A DNA stretch of 64,000 nt from Kitasatospora sp. GP82 (GTDB taxonomy: Bacteria > Actinomycetota > Actinomycetes > Streptomycetales > Streptomycetaceae). Positions 56,095-63,363 of the stretch are shown in pieces. Numbering within the stretch: position 1 is the stretch's first letter; each line of letters starts with the position of its first letter. The stretch covers positions 1 through 64,000 of the forward strand of contig NZ_JARZAJ010000016.1 of NCBI RefSeq assembly GCF_029892105.1, written 5' to 3'. A program made the translations under genes and the position numbers. The notes beneath the pieces were generated by a model. The model was not told the DNA's origin. It saw only the letters and a program-made list of their open reading frames with translations, and did no database searches.

Positions 56095-56727
56095 TCAGTG
56101 CGAGGAGGAGAACTCCACGCCCAGGCTGGCCAGACCGTTCAGGAACAGCTCCACCCCGACCGCCGCCAGCAGCAGCCCGAGCAGCCGGGAGAGCACTTCG
56201 AGCGAGGTCTGGTGGGTGAGCCGGAGCAGCCGGGAGAGCAGCAGGACGGAGAGCAGGTTGATCGCCACCACCGCGACATAGGCGCTGGCCATGGTGGAGT
56301 GCCAGCCCCAGGTGTCCTTCTCCAGCGACCCGACCAGCACGGCGGTGATCGCCAGCGGGCTGGCCACGTACGGCAGCAGCAGCTCGCGCACCCCGTCGGC
56401 GAGCGGGTTGGCCAGGCGGCCCTCCTCGACCTCCCCGACGCCCACGTGGACGCCGAGGACCAGGGCGAGTGCGTAGATGAAGAAGATCACGCCACCGGCC
56501 AGTTGCAGGGACTGGTCGCTGATGTGGAAGAAGGCGGTGAGGAAGTCCGCGGTGTACGCCATCGTCACGCCGACCACCGCGGCCAGCCCCGTGCTCACCA
56601 GGGCCAGGCGGCGCAGCTCGGCCTCGCTGCGGTCGCGGGCGAGATGGGCGAAGGCCAGCAGGACCTTGGGCGGGCCGACCACGGCGAAGAGGGTGACGAA
56701 AGCGCTGCTCAGATTGAAGGCGGACAT
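56095..56727 (-). CDS. MarC-family integral membrane protein
   Basis: This 210-residue protein has six membrane segments (SAFVTLFAVVGPPKVLLAF; LVSTGLAAVVGVTMAYTA; LQLAGGVIFFIYALALVLG; ...; LLLLSRLLRL). The MarC family includes putative multiple-antibiotic-resistance proteins, whose transport function remains unproven. The stop is 7 bases from the AsnC stop, convergent. Confidence 0.88.
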   Translation of the reverse strand: MSAFNLSSAFVTLFAVVGPPKVLLAFAHLARDRSEAELRRLALVSTGLAAVVGVTMAYTADFLTAFFHISDQSLQLAGGVIFFIYALALVLGVHVGVGEVEEGRLANPLADGVRELLLPYVASPLAITAVLVGSLEKDTWGWHSTMASAYVAVVAINLLSVLLLSRLLRLTHQTSLEVLSRLLGLLLAAVGVELFLNGLASLGVEFSSSH

Positions 56728-56790
56728 GATCCAAGGATGCGTCAGCCGGGGTGCGGCATCCGCCTGCCGCGCCCCGGCCCCGACGGACGG

Positions 56791-57189
56791 TCAGCCGATG
56801 ACGGCCTGCGCGTCGATCTCGACCAGCATGGACTCGTGCGGGAGCCCGACGAACACGGTGGTGCGGCAGGGCTTCACGCCGCCCCGGATGTGCTTGTCGA
56901 TGAACTCGCCGTAGACCTCGTTCATCGGCCCGAAGTCCTCGCGCTTGGTGAGGTACACGCGGAACATCACCACGTCCTCGACGGTCGCGCCCCCGGCCTC
57001 CAGCACCGCCAGCACGTTCTCCAGGGTGCGGCGGGTCTGCGCCTTCACATCACCGGGGTGGAGGTACTCGGAGGTCGCGGGGTCCTGCGGGCCCTGCCCG
57101 GAGACCTGGAGGATCGGGCCCTTGCGCACCCCCTGGGAGAAGACCCAGGCGGGGGCGGGGGCGCCGGCGGTACGGACTTCGGTCTTCAT
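56791..57189 (-). CDS. ridA: RidA-family deaminase
   Basis: This 132-residue member of the YjgF/RidA/Tdc family (GPILQVSGQGPQDPATSEYL, TRRTLENVLAVLEAGGATVEDVVMFRVYL, CRTTVFVGLPHESMLVEIDAQAV) has the conserved Arg in 'CRTTV'. RidA hydrolyses reactive enamines such as 2-aminoacrylate released by PLP dehydratases. Here a D-serine-dehydratase-like PLP enzyme lies ~1.9 kb away across a shared operator, so that substrate is a reasonable inference. The ATG overlaps the IclR stop (ATGA). Confidence 0.9.
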   Translation of the reverse strand: MKTEVRTAGAPAPAWVFSQGVRKGPILQVSGQGPQDPATSEYLHPGDVKAQTRRTLENVLAVLEAGGATVEDVVMFRVYLTKREDFGPMNEVYGEFIDKHIRGGVKPCRTTVFVGLPHESMLVEIDAQAVIG

Positions 57190-57959
57190 GGGTGCTCCCA
57201 GCGGTCAGGTCGGGCTGCGGTGAACCCGCAGTCTGCGGAGATGGCGGCCGTGGCGGCCCGCAGGTGCGGCAGCAGCGCCAGCACCTGCTCGTACGTGAGC
57301 AGCATGTCCGGCACCGAGACGGAGACGGCGGCGACCACCCGCCCGGTGGCGTCCCGGACGGGCGCGGCGACGCAGTTGATGAAGGACTCGTGCTCGGCGT
57401 TCTCCCGCGCCCAGCCCTGCTCGGCGACGGTGGCCAGCTCGGCGAGCAGCTCCTGCGGTCCTGCCAGGGTGTTGGCGGTGAACGGGGTGTACTCGATCCC
57501 CTCCGCCACCCGCTGCCGCTCGCTCGGCGGCATGTCGGCCAGCAGCACCTTGGCGACCGCCGCACAGTGCAGGGCGGCCCGCAGGCCGATCCGCGAGTAC
57601 ATCCGCACCGGGTGCCGCGAGTCGTACTTGTCGATGTAGACCACCTCGCCGCCCTCGTACGCCGCCAGGTGGACGGTCTGTCCGGTGGCCGCGTTCAGTT
57701 CGCGCAGGTGCGGGGCGGCGACGGCGCGGACGCCGCGCTGCTCCAGGGCGAGCGAGGCGAGGGCGAAGAGTTGTGGACCGAGTCGATAGCGGTGGGCGGC
57801 GTCCCGCTGGACGACCCGCTCGTCCTCCATAGGGCGCAGCAGCCGCAGCACGGTGCTCTTGTGCACGTCCAGGACGGCGGCCAGCTGCTCCAGGCTGCGC
57901 TCGCCCTGGCCGAGTTCGGCGAGCAGGCGCATCGCGCGCGCGACCGTGGAGCTGCTCAT
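57186..57959 (-). CDS. IclR-family regulator
   Basis: This 257-residue protein has an N-terminal winged HTH (VARAMRLLAELGQGERSLEQLAAVLDVHKSTVLRLLRPMEDE) and an IclR ligand domain (TGQTVHLAAYEGGEVVYIDKYDS, RAALHCAAVAKVLLA, CVAAPVRDATGRVVAAVSVSVP). It is middle gene of the ridA-iclR-pfkB operon with ATGA overlaps on both sides. It most likely binds the overlapping palindromes at 59050-59075 and represses both this operon and the divergent PLP enzyme, with a sugar acid or keto acid as inducer. Confidence 0.9.
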   Translation of the reverse strand: MSSSTVARAMRLLAELGQGERSLEQLAAVLDVHKSTVLRLLRPMEDERVVQRDAAHRYRLGPQLFALASLALEQRGVRAVAAPHLRELNAATGQTVHLAAYEGGEVVYIDKYDSRHPVRMYSRIGLRAALHCAAVAKVLLADMPPSERQRVAEGIEYTPFTANTLAGPQELLAELATVAEQGWARENAEHESFINCVAAPVRDATGRVVAAVSVSVPDMLLTYEQVLALLPHLRAATAAISADCGFTAARPDRWEHP

Positions 57960-58978
57960 CGGGCACTCGCCGGGTGGAAGCCGGAGGCGTCCACGGTGGT
58001 CGCCGCCCACTCGGCCTCGTCCGCCGTGAGGAGCTGCTCGATCAGGGCGGCGGGCGGCATCGGGCCGAGGTCACCGCGGACGGTGAGCGTGGCGGCGGCC
58101 GCAAGATGCCCCAGGCGCAGCCGCCGGCGCCCGGTGAGCCCGCGCAGGGTGCCGGCCAGGTAGCCGGCGGCGAAGGCGTCACCGGCGCCGGTCGGTTCCA
58201 CCACCCCCACCCCGAGGGCGGGTTCGGTGGTGGTGGAACCGTCCGGCGCGATCGCGGTGGCGCGGCGCCCGTCGTCCTTGAGCACCAGGACGGACGGACG
58301 GGGGAGCAGCTTGCGCAGGGCGGCCGGGTCGTCGGTGCCGAGCACCTCGCGGGCCTCGTCGGCGCCGAGCAGCACGATGCCGGACGCGTTCATCAGGAAG
58401 CGCAGCGCCTGCCGGTCCCGTCCGGCCCAGAGCGAGGGCCGCCAGTTGAGGTCGAAGCTGACCAGCCTGTCCGGGACGGCCAGCAGGGTGCGCACCAGGC
58501 GGTGGCAGCTGTCGGAGAGCGCGGGGGTGATCCCGGTCAGGTGGATCAGCGGCGCGGCGGCCAGCAGCGGAGCGGCGGCCGGGTCGGCGAGCAGCTCCGG
58601 GCCCATCGCGGAGGCGGCCGAGCCGCGCCGGTAGTAGTGCAGTCGACTGCGACCCGCGCCGAGGTCATAGGGGTGGTCCTGGCCGGAGCCGGTCTCCTTG
58701 ACGTAGAGGCCGGTGGGGCGGGTCTCGTCGTAGCCGACCGCCGAGGTGTCCACGCCGTGCGCGGCGATCTGCCCCACCAGGTGGCGCCCGAAGCCGTCGG
58801 CGCCGACCCGGCCGATCCAGGCCGCCGGAACGCCGAGCGCGGCCAGTGTGCAGGCGACGTTGGACTCCGCGCCGCCGAAGCTGCGGCGGAAGCTCTCCGC
58901 CTGCTCCAGCGGTCCTGGGCGCTCGGGGATGAGCACGGCCATCGACTCGCCGAGGCAGACGGCGGCGGGAGGTGTCAC
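57956..58978 (-). CDS. PfkB-family sugar kinase, 2-keto-3-deoxygluconate kinase-like
   Basis: This 340-residue ribokinase/PfkB fold carries the substrate motif FRRSFGGAESNVACTLAALG near residue 35 and the C-terminal ATP/catalytic motif VVEPTGAGDAFAAGYLAG (DTGAGD-type, catalytic Asp). Overall similarity to 2-keto-3-deoxygluconate kinases is consistent with the adjacent KDPG aldolase remnant, but the substrate is inferred. The GTG start has CAGGAG about 8 bases upstream. First gene of the operon; the upstream operator region is shared with the divergent PLP enzyme. Confidence 0.88.
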   Translation of the reverse strand: MTPPAAVCLGESMAVLIPERPGPLEQAESFRRSFGGAESNVACTLAALGVPAAWIGRVGADGFGRHLVGQIAAHGVDTSAVGYDETRPTGLYVKETGSGQDHPYDLGAGRSRLHYYRRGSAASAMGPELLADPAAAPLLAAAPLIHLTGITPALSDSCHRLVRTLLAVPDRLVSFDLNWRPSLWAGRDRQALRFLMNASGIVLLGADEAREVLGTDDPAALRKLLPRPSVLVLKDDGRRATAIAPDGSTTTEPALGVGVVEPTGAGDAFAAGYLAGTLRGLTGRRRLRLGHLAAAATLTVRGDLGPMPPAALIEQLLTADEAEWAATTVDASGFHPASAR

Positions 58979-59049
58979 CTGGGCGCTCCTGAGGAGTGTG
59001 TGCGTTGACCTCGGTCCGGCCCTGAGGTTAGATCAGCAGCGGCAGGACA

Positions 59050-59075
59050 TGCAACGGCCGTTGCACATAATGCAA
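59050..59075. promoter_or_regulatory. Overlapping IclR-type palindromes
   Basis: A perfect 16-bp palindrome TGCAACGG/CCGTTGCA (59050-59065) overlaps a second, TTGCA-N5-TGCAA (59061-59075), in the 144-base divergent region between pfkB and the PLP enzyme. Two sites sharing a half-site fit cooperative binding of an IclR tetramer, and an iclR gene lies in the adjacent operon. Confidence 0.8.
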
Positions 59076-59122
59076 TACGTGTGACGGGTGCACAGGACAG
59101 TCGAGCTGACAGGAGAACGGCC

Positions 59123-60400
59123 ATGGTGCAGGCCCCGCAGGTCATCGACCGAGCCCGGGTGGCGGCGCTCGCCGACGAACGGCTGGACTGGCGCTTCAAG
59201 GCCGCCCCCGCTGCAGCGTGGGGCGCCACCGTCGCGGAGTACGTGGCCACCCGCCCCACCCTGGACGACCTCGGCACGCCGCTGGTCACCCTCGACGCGG
59301 GCGCGCTTGACCACAACCTCGCCACGATGGCCGCCTGGTGCGCCAAGGACGGTCTCGGCCTCGCCCCGCACGGCAAGACCACCATGGCCCCCGCCCTCTG
59401 GCAGCGGCAGCTCGACGCAGGCGCCCTCGCCATCACCCTCGCGAACCTGCCGCAGGTCAACGTCGCCCGAGCCTTCGGCCTGCGCCGGATCCACCTCGCC
59501 AACACCCTGCTCGACCCGGCCGGGCTGCGCCGCCTGTCCGCCGACCTCGCCGCCGACCCCGGCTTCCGCTTCGCCTCCTGGGTGGACTCCGTCCGTTCCG
59601 TCGAGCTGATGGACGCGGCCCTTCGCGGCGCCCCCGCCCCCGTGGACGTCCTGGTCGAACTCGGTGCCCCCGGCTGCCGCACCGGCTGCCGCACACTCGC
59701 CGAGGCACAGGCCGTCGCCCGGGCCGTCCACGCCGCACCCGGGCTGCGCCTGGCCGGCGCCAGCGGCTACGAGGGCGCGCTCGCCCACGACGCCAGTGCC
59801 GACTCCCTTGCCGCCGTGGCCCGTTACCTCACCGACCTCGGTGAGCTGCACCGACTCCTCGACGCCGAAGGGCTCTTCGACCAGGTCGAGGAGGTCTGGA
59901 TCACCGCGGGCGGCAGCGCGTACTTCGACACCGTCACCGAACTCCTCGCTCCGCTCGCCGACCTGCGCACGCGGGTGGTGCTGCGCTCCGGCGCCTACCT
60001 CGCCCACGACGACGGTTTCTACCGGGGTATCTCCCCGCTCGCCCGCGCCGAAGGCACCACCCCGTTCCGCTCCGCGCTGCACGGCTGGACCAGGGTGGTC
60101 TCCCGCCCCGAAGCCGGCCTCGCCCTGCTGGACGGCGGCAAGCGCGACCTCTCCTACGACGACGGGCTGCCCGAGCCCCAACTCGTCCGAGGCCGCGGCC
60201 GGTTGGCCACCGGGCGGATCACCGCGCTCAACGACCAGCACGCCTTCCTGCGGGAGACGGACGTCCAGGTGGGCGACATCGTCCGGCTCGGCCTCTCCCA
60301 CCCGTGCACCGTCTTCGACAAGTGGACCCTCATTCCCGTGATCGACGACGCCGACGCCGAACTCCCGCGCGTCCTCGACCTGGTGAGGACCTTCTTCTGA
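59123..60400 (+). CDS. D-serine-dehydratase-like / alanine-racemase-type PLP enzyme
   Basis: This 425-residue fold-III PLP enzyme has the alanine-racemase-like barrel (LGTPLVTLDAGALDHNLATMAAWC, with the PLP Lys expected in the GLAPHGKTTMAP segment). The C-terminal metal/active site region ends in LGLSHPCTVFDKWTLIPVIDD, which carries the HxC zinc motif typical of eukaryotic-type D-serine dehydratases (DSD1). Such enzymes convert D-serine to pyruvate and ammonia through 2-aminoacrylate. Other D-threonine/D-amino acid aldolase-like activities cannot be excluded. AGGAGA lies 7 bases before the ATG. Divergent from pfkB-iclR-ridA. Confidence 0.85.
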   Translation: MVQAPQVIDRARVAALADERLDWRFKAAPAAAWGATVAEYVATRPTLDDLGTPLVTLDAGALDHNLATMAAWCAKDGLGLAPHGKTTMAPALWQRQLDAGALAITLANLPQVNVARAFGLRRIHLANTLLDPAGLRRLSADLAADPGFRFASWVDSVRSVELMDAALRGAPAPVDVLVELGAPGCRTGCRTLAEAQAVARAVHAAPGLRLAGASGYEGALAHDASADSLAAVARYLTDLGELHRLLDAEGLFDQVEEVWITAGGSAYFDTVTELLAPLADLRTRVVLRSGAYLAHDDGFYRGISPLARAEGTTPFRSALHGWTRVVSRPEAGLALLDGGKRDLSYDDGLPEPQLVRGRGRLATGRITALNDQHAFLRETDVQVGDIVRLGLSHPCTVFDKWTLIPVIDDADAELPRVLDLVRTFF

Positions 60401-60458
60401 TGTCCGGCCTGCCGGGCGGGTGCCGTCAGGCCGACGCCGACGCCGACGGAGGAGCGCA

Positions 60459-60698
60459 ATGGCCCTGGACGGACTCGCCGCCGACCGGGTGATCGCCGTG
60501 GTGCGCGCACCGGCGGTGCCCGACGCGGCCGCGCTCTGCGCAGCCCTCGCCGAAGGGGGCATCCGCTGGGTGGAGTTCACCTCCACCACCCCCGATGTCA
60601 CCACCCACCTGCGGCGCGCCGTCGTCACCGCCGCCGACTGGGCCGAAGTGACCAGACGGGCAGCCGAGTTCACCGCCGCTATCGCAGCAGCACGGTGA
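60459..60698 (+). pseudogene. eda: KDPG aldolase with large in-frame internal deletion
   Basis: The 79-residue frame opens with DRVIAVVRAPAVPDAAALCAALAEGGIRWVEFT, the normal N-terminus of 2-keto-3-deoxy-6-phosphogluconate/4-hydroxy-2-oxoglutarate aldolases. It then jumps at ~60595-60625 to VTAADWAEVTRRAAEFTAAIAAA, the family C-terminus. A normal enzyme is ~205-210 residues, so ~130 residues including the catalytic Lys and Glu are missing. The frame is kept. GGAGG lies upstream of the ATG. It would have used the product of the neighbouring keto-deoxygluconate kinase. Confidence 0.85.
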
Positions 60699-60987
60699 CC
60701 CCGCCCTCGCGCAGCACGTCCAGTACGGCCTCGAAGTAGCTCTGCTCGCCGCCGTCCGCCGGAAGGCGCCTGGTGAGGTGGCGGCGGGCCCGCGCCGAGT
60801 CGTCCCAGACCAGGGTGAACGGCGGCTCGGGGCCGAAGCCGCCGCGCAGACAGTCGGCCAGGGCGTCCAGATTGCTGCCGTAGTAGTCGTTCGGGGCCTG
60901 GACCGCCCGTCCCAGGGCGGTGTAGAACGACGGCTCGTCGGTCACGGCTCTGCCGTCCAGGTGGTACTCGGGCCGGCGTGCTGACAT
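60679..60987 (-). CDS. Barstar-like protein
   Basis: This 102-residue protein of the barstar family (EYHLDGRAVTDEPSFYTALGRAV, PNDYYGSNLDALADCLRGGF, FTLVWDDSARARRHL, SYFEAVLDVLREGG) has the typical length and the acidic Asp/Trp-rich binding surface. Barstars inhibit barnase-type ribonucleases and serve as immunity proteins. No barnase or secreted ribonuclease gene is adjacent. Its 3' end overlaps the KDPG aldolase remnant by 20 bases. Confidence 0.9.
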   Translation of the reverse strand: MSARRPEYHLDGRAVTDEPSFYTALGRAVQAPNDYYGSNLDALADCLRGGFGPEPPFTLVWDDSARARRHLTRRLPADGGEQSYFEAVLDVLREGGVTVLLR

Positions 60988-61144
60988 GGGTCCGTCCTTG
61001 CTTTCGGGGGCTTCCGGGGGCTTCCGGGGGCGCCGGGTTCAGCGGCGTCGGGTTCGCCCGGATGGCGTTCCCGGGTCGAGCCGGGCCCGCCCTTCGGCTG
61101 GTATGGGAGGCGCACCGTCAACCGGCACGATCCGAGGGCTCATC

Positions 61145-61708
61145 ATGACCTGTCTCAGCCGTAAGGACCTAGGGCTGTTCGCCCTGCGCGCCGCTGTGGG
61201 CGGAGTGCTCATCGCGCACGGCACCCAGAAACTGTTCGGCTGGTTCGGCGGCGGCGGTCTGGAGGGAACGGCCAAGGCCATGGAGCACATGGGCTTCGAG
61301 CCGGGCCCGCGCAGCGCGCTCGCCGCCGGACTCGGCGAGGCGGGCGGCGGAGCACTGCTGGTCGCCGGTCTCGCCACCCCGGCCGCCGGGGCGATCGTCG
61401 CCGGCACCATGGCCGGCGCCATCTCGGTCCACGCCCCGGGAGGCTTCTTCACCACCGCGGGCGGCTACGAGTACCCCGCCCTGCTCGGCGCCTGCGGCCT
61501 GGCCCTCGGTGTCTCCGGCGCGGGCTGCTACTCCCTCGACCAGGCGACCGGCCACGCCCTGGACCGCCCCTGGATCGGCCTCCTCGCCTTCGCCGCCAGC
61601 ACCCTCGCCGCAACAGCCGTGGTGAGCCGTCGCCGGGACGTCGTCCGCCGCCGAGAGGCCCGCGCCGCCGACGAAGCCGCCCAGGCCGAGGGCATCGGCC
61701 TCTCCTGA
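61145..61708 (+). CDS. DoxX-family membrane protein
   Basis: This 187-residue protein has the DoxX pattern: four to five membrane segments, starting with FALRAAVGGVLIAHGTQKLFGWFGGGGLEGTAK, then LAAGLGEAGGGALLVAGLATP, AGTMAGAISVHAPGGFF, and YPALLGACGLALGVSGAG. The C-terminal tail is cytosolic and charged (RRRDVVRRREARAADEA). The family is associated with redox balance in the membrane; role here unknown. ATG at 61145 directly precedes the conserved start. Confidence 0.9.
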   Translation: MTCLSRKDLGLFALRAAVGGVLIAHGTQKLFGWFGGGGLEGTAKAMEHMGFEPGPRSALAAGLGEAGGGALLVAGLATPAAGAIVAGTMAGAISVHAPGGFFTTAGGYEYPALLGACGLALGVSGAGCYSLDQATGHALDRPWIGLLAFAASTLAATAVVSRRRDVVRRREARAADEAAQAEGIGLS

Positions 61709-61835
61709 CGGCCGGGGCGCGGTCTGCGCACCTGGTCGAGCGCGCGGGCGCTCACCCGGATGACACCGTCCGTTGGCGGCGGAGGGCGGGCCCGCCAAGG
61801 CTGGGGGCGAGTGCTGTCGAGCGAGGAGGGCCGCC

Positions 61836-62381
61836 ATGAAGCGTCGTCAGGTCTGTCGGACGGCCGCTGTCGCCGCTGCCGCGCTGCTTGCCGGGGCCGG
61901 GATGTCGGGGTGCTCCTCGTCGGGCAGGTCGGCGGGTTCCGCGGCCTCCTCGGCGGTGTCGGCGGCGCAGTCCGCCGCACAGTCGGCCCTGGCCTCGGGG
62001 GCCTCCCAACTCTCCTCGGCCGCAGGCGGGCTGGCCTCCTCCGTAGCCTCGGCGATCGCCTCGGCCCAGGCGGCGGCCTCGTCCGCGCTGGCGAGCATCA
62101 AGGGCGGTCTGGACGCCAAGGAGGAGGTGACGATCGGCACGGTGGTGACCGGCACCGACGGCCGGTCGGACGCGCCGCTGACCATCGTCAACCACCAGTC
62201 CGAGAGCAGCCATTACACGATCGAGGTCGACTTCAAGGACCAGTCGGGCCAGCTCGTCGACGCCGTCGTGGTCGACGTCCCCGACGTCGCCGCAGGAGCG
62301 ACCGCCGAGGCGACGGCCCGCAGCGACCGCAGCCTGCCCAGCCCGGTCACCGCCGTGGTGAGCACGGCGTTGCGCTACTGA
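61836..62381 (+). CDS. Lipoprotein with Ser/Ala-rich linker
   Basis: This 181-residue protein has a lipoprotein signal (CRTAAVAAAALLAGAGMSGCSSS, Cys of the lipobox at residue ~26). A long low-complexity Ser/Ala region (residues ~28-90) leads to a small beta-rich C-terminal domain (DAKEEVTIGTVVTGTDG, TIEVDFKDQSGQLVDAVVVDVPDV). It is anchored outside the membrane; function unknown. GAGGAGG lies 7 bases before the ATG. Confidence 0.8.
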   Translation: MKRRQVCRTAAVAAAALLAGAGMSGCSSSGRSAGSAASSAVSAAQSAAQSALASGASQLSSAAGGLASSVASAIASAQAAASSALASIKGGLDAKEEVTIGTVVTGTDGRSDAPLTIVNHQSESSHYTIEVDFKDQSGQLVDAVVVDVPDVAAGATAEATARSDRSLPSPVTAVVSTALRY

Positions 62382-62465
62382 CCATCACCCGTAGGAGCGG
62401 AGTCCTGCTCGACCTCTCCCGGTACGCTGGCAGTGTCGGCAAGGATCGCGTCCATGGGAGCAACG

Positions 62466-63043
62466 ATGACTGCCGTACCTGACTGGCTCATCCCGCCGGA
62501 GGGCGGTTTCACCGCCGACGATCTCGACGACATGCCTGGCCTCCCGCCGCACACGGAGTTGATCGACGGGAGCCTCGTCTTCATGAGCCCGCAGAAGTAC
62601 TTTCACAGCCTGGCGGTGGACCTCCTGGCGTACCGCCTGCGCAGTGGGTGCCCAGCTCACCTCCGGGTGGTCCGGGAGATGAGCGTCGTCCTCGGCGCGC
62701 ATGACCGGCCCGAGCCGGATGTCTCGGTCGTTCGCGCGCAAGCGGTCTCCGAGAGCGGTGACGAGACGGGCTACCAGGCGCAGGACGTGGCCCTCGCCGT
62801 CGAGGTGGTCTCGCCGGATCCGGTCCAGCGGGACCGTGACACCAAGCCACGCAAGTATGCGGAGGCGGGAGTTCCGCATTTCTGGAGGTGGAGAAGGGGC
62901 AGGGGCGACGGCCTGTCGTCTACGTCTTCGAGCTCGAACCGGCGACCGGGACGTACGTGCCCACCGGTGTCTTCCACGACCGGGTGAAGGTCGGGGTGCC
63001 GTTCACGATCGACATCGACCTGACGGAGATCGACACACTCTGA
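62466..63043 (+). pseudogene. Uma2-family nuclease-like protein, frameshifted near the end
   Basis: The frame from ATG 62466 encodes the Uma2/DUF820 restriction-endonuclease-like fold (PHTELIDGSLVFMSPQKYF, REMSVVLGAHDRPEPDVSVVRA, VEVVSPDPVQRDRDTKPRKYAEAG). After PHFWR at ~62888 it runs out of frame. A shift of one base, consistent with a missing G in a GGG run, restores VEKGQGRRPVVYVFELEPAT to VGVPFTIDIDLTEIDTL. Catalytic Asp/Glu-Lys residues in the fold precede the break. Either a real mutation or a sequence error; a single-base error in a G-run cannot be excluded. Confidence 0.8.
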
Positions 63044-63051
63044 GGTTCGTA

Positions 63052-63081
63052 CGCCGGTTCCGCCGTTGGGCGGGACCGGCG
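63052..63081. terminator. Terminator after the Uma2 gene
   Basis: Inverted repeat with arms at 63052-63064 and 63069-63081 (CGCCGGTTCCGCC and GGCGGGACCGGCG, one base mismatched), loop GTTG, 9 bases after the frameshifted gene's stop. Confidence 0.7.
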
Positions 63082-63139
63082 TTGTGCTGCTCGGACGAGG
63101 TGTGAACCTTAAGGCCGGCTCAAGTCGCAACATCGGCTC

Positions 63140-63168
63140 TTGACGGCGGAGTTGGTCTAGTCCATTTT
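63140..63168 (+). promoter_or_regulatory. Chitinase promoter with DasR-like box
   Basis: TTGACG (-35, 63140-63145) and CATTTT (-10-like, 63163-63168) are 17 bases apart. Between them lies TGGTCTAGTCCA (63153-63164), close to the DasR recognition element of streptomycetes (consensus core TGGTCTAGACCA). DasR, a GntR-family sensor of GlcNAc phosphates, represses chitinase genes from boxes in this position. The 63169-63363 leader after it holds nothing else I can name. Confidence 0.7.
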
Positions 63169-63363
63169 TGTGCTCAGGTGCAGGGAGCCCTGGGCCGGCG
63201 TCGGTGGTCCAGACCGCCGACGCCGGTTCCGCGCGCCCATGCGGCCGTCCGCAGGACCACGCTCGTTCCCATCCCGCTGTCATGCCCCTGGCCACGTGGC
63301 CCCACCCCGCGTGACCTCCCCCAAGGGGGCGGCAGCTCCCCCACGACGAGGAGTGATGCACTC

